A DNA stretch of 9,846 nt from Lachnospiraceae bacterium UBA3732. Lineage in GTDB: Bacteria > Bacillota > Clostridia > Lachnospirales > Lachnospiraceae. The DNA is taken from contig DFHD01000061.1 in assembly GCA_002372545.1 (NCBI GenBank), positions 1 to 9,846 of the forward strand. The letters run 5' to 3'. The number at the start of each line of letters is the position of its first letter. The first letter of the stretch is position 1. Shown here one piece after another: positions 6,377 through 9,846 of this stretch. The position numbers and the translations under genes were made by a program. The notes under the pieces are model-generated. The model saw nothing but the letters and a program-made list of their open reading frames with translations. It was not told the origin of the DNA and did no database searches.

Positions 6377-7972
6377 ATGAAAAAGCCGTTTTCCCTGATT
6401 ATGGCTGCCTGTCTTGTCGTTTCTCTGCTGACTGGCTGCGGCAGCAACACCCCGGCGCAGGCACCTGATGCTGACAGTGGCAGCAATGCTTCCTGGCAGA
6501 AAGCCTCCGCAGACAGGAAAGTTATGACCATCGGCGACACCACCTTCAACTCTGAAAACTGGGAGGAAACCGTCGATCCTCATCGCACCTACAACGGCTG
6601 GGCCTGCATCCGCTATGGTATCGGTGAGACGCTGGTGCATTACACCGACACCATGGAGCTGGAACCCTGGCTGGCAAAGTCCTGGGAAAATGACGGTAAC
6701 TGCACCTGGACCATAACCTTGCAGGATAACGTTACCTTCTCCAACGGACGGAAAATGGACGGTGAAGCGGTGAAGCAGTGTCTTGAACATTTGCTTGCGA
6801 ACCATGACCGAGCCCCCAGTGACACAAAGATCACTGATATCAAGGCGGACGGTCAGGTATTGACCATTACCACCAGCGAGCCTAACCCCGCGCTCATGAA
6901 CTATCTTGGCGATCCTTACGGCTGCATCATCGATGTGGATGCCAGCGACTTTGATAAAGGGATCGTTGTCGGCACCGGACCCTATGTGGTGGAGGATATG
7001 GTCACGGACGATCACCTGACACTGACCAAGAACGAAAACTACTGGAACGGCACTCCCAAGATCGACGAGCTGACCATTCGCACTCTGTCCGACGGCGATA
7101 CATTGTCCGCCGCTTTACAGGCTGGAGACATTGACGCCGCCTACGGCATGGCATACGAGGCTTACCCCAATTTTGAAAACGACGACTATCAGTTCTCCTC
7201 CATTCAGACCTCACGGGCGTTTTTCGTCTCCATGAACATGACCAGCCCCATCATTCAGGACGCGGCTGTTCGGAAAGCCATTGCCATGGGCATCAACAAG
7301 GAAGGCTTTGTGAAGACCATGCTGGATGGCCACGGCGTTCCCGCCAATGGCGCATTCCCCAACGGCTTCTCAAATTTTGGCGGGGAGAAGGTTACTACAG
7401 AAAACTACGATCCTGAAGGAGCAAAGGAAGTTCTGGAAAAATCCGGCTGGGTGGACACCGACGGCGACGGCATCCGGGAGAAGGACGGCGTGAAGCTGTC
7501 CATTCGATGGCTGACCTATCCCAGCCGTCAGGAGCTGCCTCTGCTTGCCGAATCTGTGCAGGCTACCCTGAAGGAGATCGGCATGGATGTGGACATCAAC
7601 TGTACCGCCAACCGTCGGGATTTCCTTGCTGATATGAACAGCTGGGACATTTATGCCTCCGCTCTGGTCACCGCCCCGTCCGGTGATCCTCAGTATTTCT
7701 TTACCACCAGCTGCATGCCCGGTATGAGCTACAACTTTGGCGCCTATGAGAACAAGGAAGTCAGTGCTATGATTGAAGAATTGTCAACCGAGTTCGACAC
7801 CGCCAAACGGGGTGAGCTGGCCGTACGCCTGCAGCAGGCGATTCTCGATGACAACGCATTTGTCTTCTGCTCCTTTCTGCAAATGAACATGATCTCCAAG
7901 AGCAATGTGACGGGTTATACCGCTCACGCCAGCGATTACTATCAGGTCACTGCGGATCTGGATATCAACTAA
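6377..7972 (+). CDS. Solute-binding lipoprotein of the nickel/peptide ABC family (SBP family 5)
   Basis: A 531-residue extracellular binding protein, normal for SBP_bac_5 proteins such as NikA, CntA, DppA and OppA. The signal peptide MKKPFSLIMAACLVVSLLTG ends in a lipobox (LTGC) with the lipidated cysteine at 21, so it should be anchored to the outer face of the membrane. A serine/alanine/aspartate-rich linker follows. Recognisable family features include the early VDPHRTYNG segment, GIGETLVHY, LEPWLAKSWE, the LTITTSEPNPALMNYLGDP region and GTGPYVVE. The ATG at 6377 follows AAGGAAA at 6364-6370. The gene sits last in the operon, although binding proteins are often first. Compact size, an early tryptophan and the context of two methyltransferases make a small chelate or opine-like ligand as likely as a peptide. 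The ligand cannot be assigned from sequence. Confidence 0.92.
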   Translation: MKKPFSLIMAACLVVSLLTGCGSNTPAQAPDADSGSNASWQKASADRKVMTIGDTTFNSENWEETVDPHRTYNGWACIRYGIGETLVHYTDTMELEPWLAKSWENDGNCTWTITLQDNVTFSNGRKMDGEAVKQCLEHLLANHDRAPSDTKITDIKADGQVLTITTSEPNPALMNYLGDPYGCIIDVDASDFDKGIVVGTGPYVVEDMVTDDHLTLTKNENYWNGTPKIDELTIRTLSDGDTLSAALQAGDIDAAYGMAYEAYPNFENDDYQFSSIQTSRAFFVSMNMTSPIIQDAAVRKAIAMGINKEGFVKTMLDGHGVPANGAFPNGFSNFGGEKVTTENYDPEGAKEVLEKSGWVDTDGDGIREKDGVKLSIRWLTYPSRQELPLLAESVQATLKEIGMDVDINCTANRRDFLADMNSWDIYASALVTAPSGDPQYFFTTSCMPGMSYNFGAYENKEVSAMIEELSTEFDTAKRGELAVRLQQAILDDNAFVFCSFLQMNMISKSNVTGYTAHASDYYQVTADLDIN

Positions 7973-7974
7973 TC

Positions 7975-8013
7975 TAAGCAAATCTAAGCAAAACATACTT
8001 AAGCAAACCATAC
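7975..8013. repeat. Three short direct repeats of TAAGCAAA after the binding-protein gene
   Basis: AATCTAAGCA occurs twice in exact tandem (7971-7980 and 7981-7990), beginning at the binding-protein stop codon. TAAGCAAA occurs at 7975, 7985 and 8000; the last two copies extend to TAAGCAAA(A/C)CATAC. The third copy runs into the left arm of the terminator. This looks like slippage or local duplication, with no evident function. Confidence 0.6.
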
Positions 8014-8046
8014 GCCCCGGTTCAAAGCGAATCGGGGCGTATGGTT
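8006..8046. terminator. Terminator between the transporter operon and the convergent araC-type gene
   Basis: AACCATACGCCCCG (8006-8019) and CGGGGCGTATGGTT (8033-8046) form a perfect 14-bp stem with a 13-base loop. It lies 33 bases after the binding-protein stop and about 58 bases past the stop of the convergent regulator. The arms start and end in AA/TT, and short T-rich runs follow on both strands, so it can serve both genes. Confidence 0.8.
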
Positions 8047-8104
8047 ATCACTTGGGGATTTATTCTGTTACATAAACACTGTTTTTAAATCCTGCCTCGT
8101 GTCA

Positions 8105-8944
8105 TTAACTGGTAAAGCCGGACTGGTATTTCCTGGGTGATACACCCACGGTACGTTTGAACACAGTAATGAAATAGTTATAATCTTTGTATCCACACTG
8201 AGAGGCGATTTCAGCCAGAGGAAGACTTCTGTCTTCCAGAAGCTGTTTCGCCTTTTCTATTCTTAAGATCCGGATATGTTCTGCAATCCCTGTACCATAA
8301 TTCTGTTTTGCGATCTCATATAATTGCGTTCTGCCAATTCCAAATTTTTCAGCGATATCCTTAGCCGTCAGGTCTTCCAGAAAATGAGCCTGAATATATT
8401 CGTCAATCTGTACGGGAAGCTCCTGCTTGCACAGGCTCGCCATGCGCTCCAGACAGAGGTAACTTGCAACTGCCTCCAGAATGTGGGAGGCAGAGGTAAT
8501 ATAAGCCTCTGAGTGAAGCGGCATGGAAAAGCACTCTTTTTTCAGAAGTTCTTTATCCACCTTGTAATTCCTGCACTGTTCTTCGATTATTTTCCATCCC
8601 GTTTCATGGGAGGGATAAGCAAATACATGACCAAACAGAAGGTAGCCGATGATAATGTTTCCGAGATATAGCGGTGTGATGCTCTCCGTGAGGCCCGCAT
8701 GGCAGCGGTAGGTGTATGGGGATCGTTGCTTCGCGGCGCGCAGGCAGGCTTGTCTGTCACATTTTTTACAGTTCTCATATCCTTCTTTATCCGTGCGGAC
8801 GATCTGGCAGAACGGCGCAATGTGCTCCGGGTAGGAGGCCAGCTCTGTAAACTGATCATCGAAGACAGTAATACGGATTGGCGTGAGCCGGTAAAAATCC
8901 TGGAGAAGGGAATTCAGCTTTGTCCGATTGAAAGTAGAAATCAT
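8105..8944 (-). CDS. AraC-family transcriptional regulator with PocR sensor domain
   Basis: A 279-residue regulator. The N-terminal half (about 8-165) is a PocR-type ligand-binding domain: it begins LLQDFYRLTPIRITVFDD and holds a cysteine cluster at C46, C59, C62, C67 and C81, including the CxxCDRxAC pattern seen in this class. The C-terminal half (about 180-275) is an AraC DNA-binding domain with two helix-turn-helix units, LTAKDIAEKFGIGRTQLYEI and the segment from LAEIASQCGYKDYNYF to SPRKY. An in-frame ATG at 8980 adds 12 residues, but the ATG at 8944 has the better upstream site, GAGGTTAAGGA at 8949-8959, and gives the family-like N-terminus. PocR domains sense small molecules such as diols or sugar derivatives in other bacteria; the ligand here is unknown. 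It is divergent from an aldolase gene and probably controls it and itself. Confidence 0.9.
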   Translation of the reverse strand: MISTFNRTKLNSLLQDFYRLTPIRITVFDDQFTELASYPEHIAPFCQIVRTDKEGYENCKKCDRQACLRAAKQRSPYTYRCHAGLTESITPLYLGNIIIGYLLFGHVFAYPSHETGWKIIEEQCRNYKVDKELLKKECFSMPLHSEAYITSASHILEAVASYLCLERMASLCKQELPVQIDEYIQAHFLEDLTAKDIAEKFGIGRTQLYEIAKQNYGTGIAEHIRILRIEKAKQLLEDRSLPLAEIASQCGYKDYNYFITVFKRTVGVSPRKYQSGFTS

Positions 8945-9000
8945 GGTTTCCTTAACCTCGCTTTTAATAACAGATATCATTTATCAATTGGATATTTTGG

Positions 9001-9034
9001 ATATCGGCGAACTTATTTTATTATATCAGCGAAC
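9001..9034. promoter_or_regulatory. Candidate AraC-type operator: two 12-bp direct repeats, 22-bp period
   Basis: ATATCGGCGAAC (9001-9012) and ATATCAGCGAAC (9023-9034) differ at one base, and their starts are 22 bp apart, two helical turns. AraC-family monomers carry two helix-turn-helix units and commonly bind paired direct repeats about 21 bp apart. The pair lies between the divergent regulator and aldolase genes, covers the predicted regulator -10 box, and ends three bases before the predicted aldolase -35 box. That placement fits autorepression and aldolase activation. Binding is inferred, not shown. Confidence 0.6.
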
Positions 9035-9048
9035 AAATTCAAAGTAAA
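9020..9048 (-). promoter_or_regulatory. Predicted promoter of the araC-type regulator
   Basis: On the minus strand, TTTACT (9048-9043) and a perfect TATAAT (9025-9020) are 17 bases apart. Transcription would start near 9013, leaving a leader of about 70 bases before the ATG at 8944. The -10 box lies within the candidate operator. Confidence 0.5.
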
Positions 9049-9067
9049 ATGAACAGACTTCTATATA
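9038..9067 (+). promoter_or_regulatory. Predicted promoter of the aldolase gene
   Basis: TTCAAA (9038-9043) and TATATA (9062-9067) are 18 bases apart. The poor -35 box beside the operator suggests a promoter that needs an activator. An alternative, TTGGAT (8997-9002) with TATTAT (9019-9024), overlaps the operator and would instead be repressed by binding. Confidence 0.4.
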
Positions 9068-9136
9068 AAACCGGAGCCGGAAAAGCTATGATGAGGATAA
9101 TAAACCACAGGAAAAAGTTTACAGGAGGAGGTTCTC

Positions 9137-9846
9137 ATGTTAGCAACATTAAATGACGTAATGAAAATAGCAGAAGAAAAAGAAATTGCCGTCGGCTCTT
9201 TTAATACACCGAATCTTGAGGCGTTACAGGCAGTGACAGAAGCAGCAGAGGAGCTGGAGCTCCCGGTCATCATTCAGTTCGCGCAGTGCCACGAACCGTG
9301 GATCCCATTAGACCTGATCGGACCGATTATGATAGAAGTGGCGAAGAAATCCAAAGTTCCGGTGTGTGTGCATCTGGATCATGGTGAGACTCTGGAATAT
9401 CTGCAGCAGGCGCTTGATCTGGGCTTTTCTTCGATCATGTACGACGGCTCAACCCTTCCATATGAGGAAAATCTGAAAAATACGAAAAAAGCAGTAGCCA
9501 TGGCAGCCAGGACAGGCGCGTCCGTGGAAGCCGAGCTGGGTTCCATGGGAAGAAGAGAGTCCGGAGCAGGAGATGATACAGGAGAAGCGGATGAAACCAA
9601 GATTTATACCGACCCGGAACAGGCGAAGATATTTGTGGAGGAAAGCGGAATTGATGCGCTGGCATGCTCTTTCGGCACCACACACGGCATTTATCTGACA
9701 GAGCCGAAGCTGGACTTTGATGTTGTGAAAAATGTCAGAGCTCTTACGAACAACATTCCGGTAGTCATGCACGGCGGCTCCGGGGTGAGCAGGGAAGATT
9801 ACGGAAAGGCAGTAAAAGCCGGCGTAAGAAAAGTGAATTATTTCAC
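9137..9846 (+). CDS. Class II fructose/tagatose-bisphosphate aldolase (partial, runs off the window)
   Basis: The first 236 residues of a zinc-dependent class II aldolase that splits a ketose bisphosphate into dihydroxyacetone phosphate and an aldehyde phosphate (cytosolic). The expected motifs are present: GSFNTPNLEA near the N-terminus (20-29), VHLDHGE (78-84) with catalytic D81 and zinc ligand H82, MYDGST (101-106), EAELGSMG (131-138), zinc ligand H183 in TTHG, and zinc ligand H212 in MHGGSG. The ATG at 9137 follows AGGAGG (9123-9128) at ideal spacing. About 50 residues should remain beyond the window edge. The GatY/KbaY/Fba type cannot be separated further by eye, so fructose-, tagatose- or related bisphosphates are all possible. 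The divergent PocR-AraC regulator suggests an inducible catabolic role rather than housekeeping glycolysis. Confidence 0.93.
   Translation, partial: MLATLNDVMKIAEEKEIAVGSFNTPNLEALQAVTEAAEELELPVIIQFAQCHEPWIPLDLIGPIMIEVAKKSKVPVCVHLDHGETLEYLQQALDLGFSSIMYDGSTLPYEENLKNTKKAVAMAARTGASVEAELGSMGRRESGAGDDTGEADETKIYTDPEQAKIFVEESGIDALACSFGTTHGIYLTEPKLDFDVVKNVRALTNNIPVVMHGGSGVSREDYGKAVKAGVRKVNYF

Noticed and set aside
6284..7015. Minus-strand open frame of 243 codons opposite the binding-protein gene
   Set aside because: It is antisense to a clear lipoprotein gene with signal peptide and lipobox, and it has no ribosome binding site or family motif.
1..9846. CRISPR array, tRNA, rRNA, integrase or transposase
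   Set aside because: No regular repeat-spacer pattern, no cloverleaf-like element and no recombinase motifs were seen. The only repeats are the short ones listed.

Overview
The window looks like a gut Firmicute, probably of the Lachnospiraceae. The signs are strong AGGAGG-type ribosome binding sites, moderate GC, an oligopeptide/nickel-type ABC operon, a PocR-AraC regulator and a class II aldolase in typical clostridial style. The lineage is inferred from gene content and style, not from a marker gene.

Left flank (1-1330): the last codons of an unidentified gene overlap the start of a yaaA-family gene. A fragment of a Frm2/Hbn-like nitroreductase with no start of its own follows; only about the last 50 residues remain. 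Then comes a non-coding stretch with a perfect 19-bp inverted repeat, a second GC-rich hairpin and a doubtful 66-codon reading frame on the minus strand. This stretch looks like a scar or an insertion boundary.

Centre (1334-8046): a seven-gene plus-strand operon. It holds two tandem paralogous class I SAM-dependent methyltransferases, two Opp/Dpp/Nik-type permeases, two ATPases and a solute-binding lipoprotein. All joins except the last are tight: four overlaps or near-overlaps and a short gap. The binding protein follows a 65-base spacer with a small hairpin. A perfect 14-bp stem ends the operon. The transporter set is complete, so the unit should import a solute of the nickel/metallophore/peptide/opine class. 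The paired methyltransferases suggest a small molecule methylated before export or after uptake. The substrate cannot be read from the sequence.

Right flank (8105-9846): an AraC-type regulator with a PocR sensor domain is transcribed divergently from a class II fructose/tagatose-bisphosphate aldolase, which runs off the window. Between them lies a near-perfect 12-bp direct repeat with a 22-bp period, the usual AraC-family operator arrangement. It covers the predicted araC -10 box and abuts the predicted aldolase -35 box. This fits autoregulation plus activation of the aldolase and of any sugar or polyol genes beyond the window.
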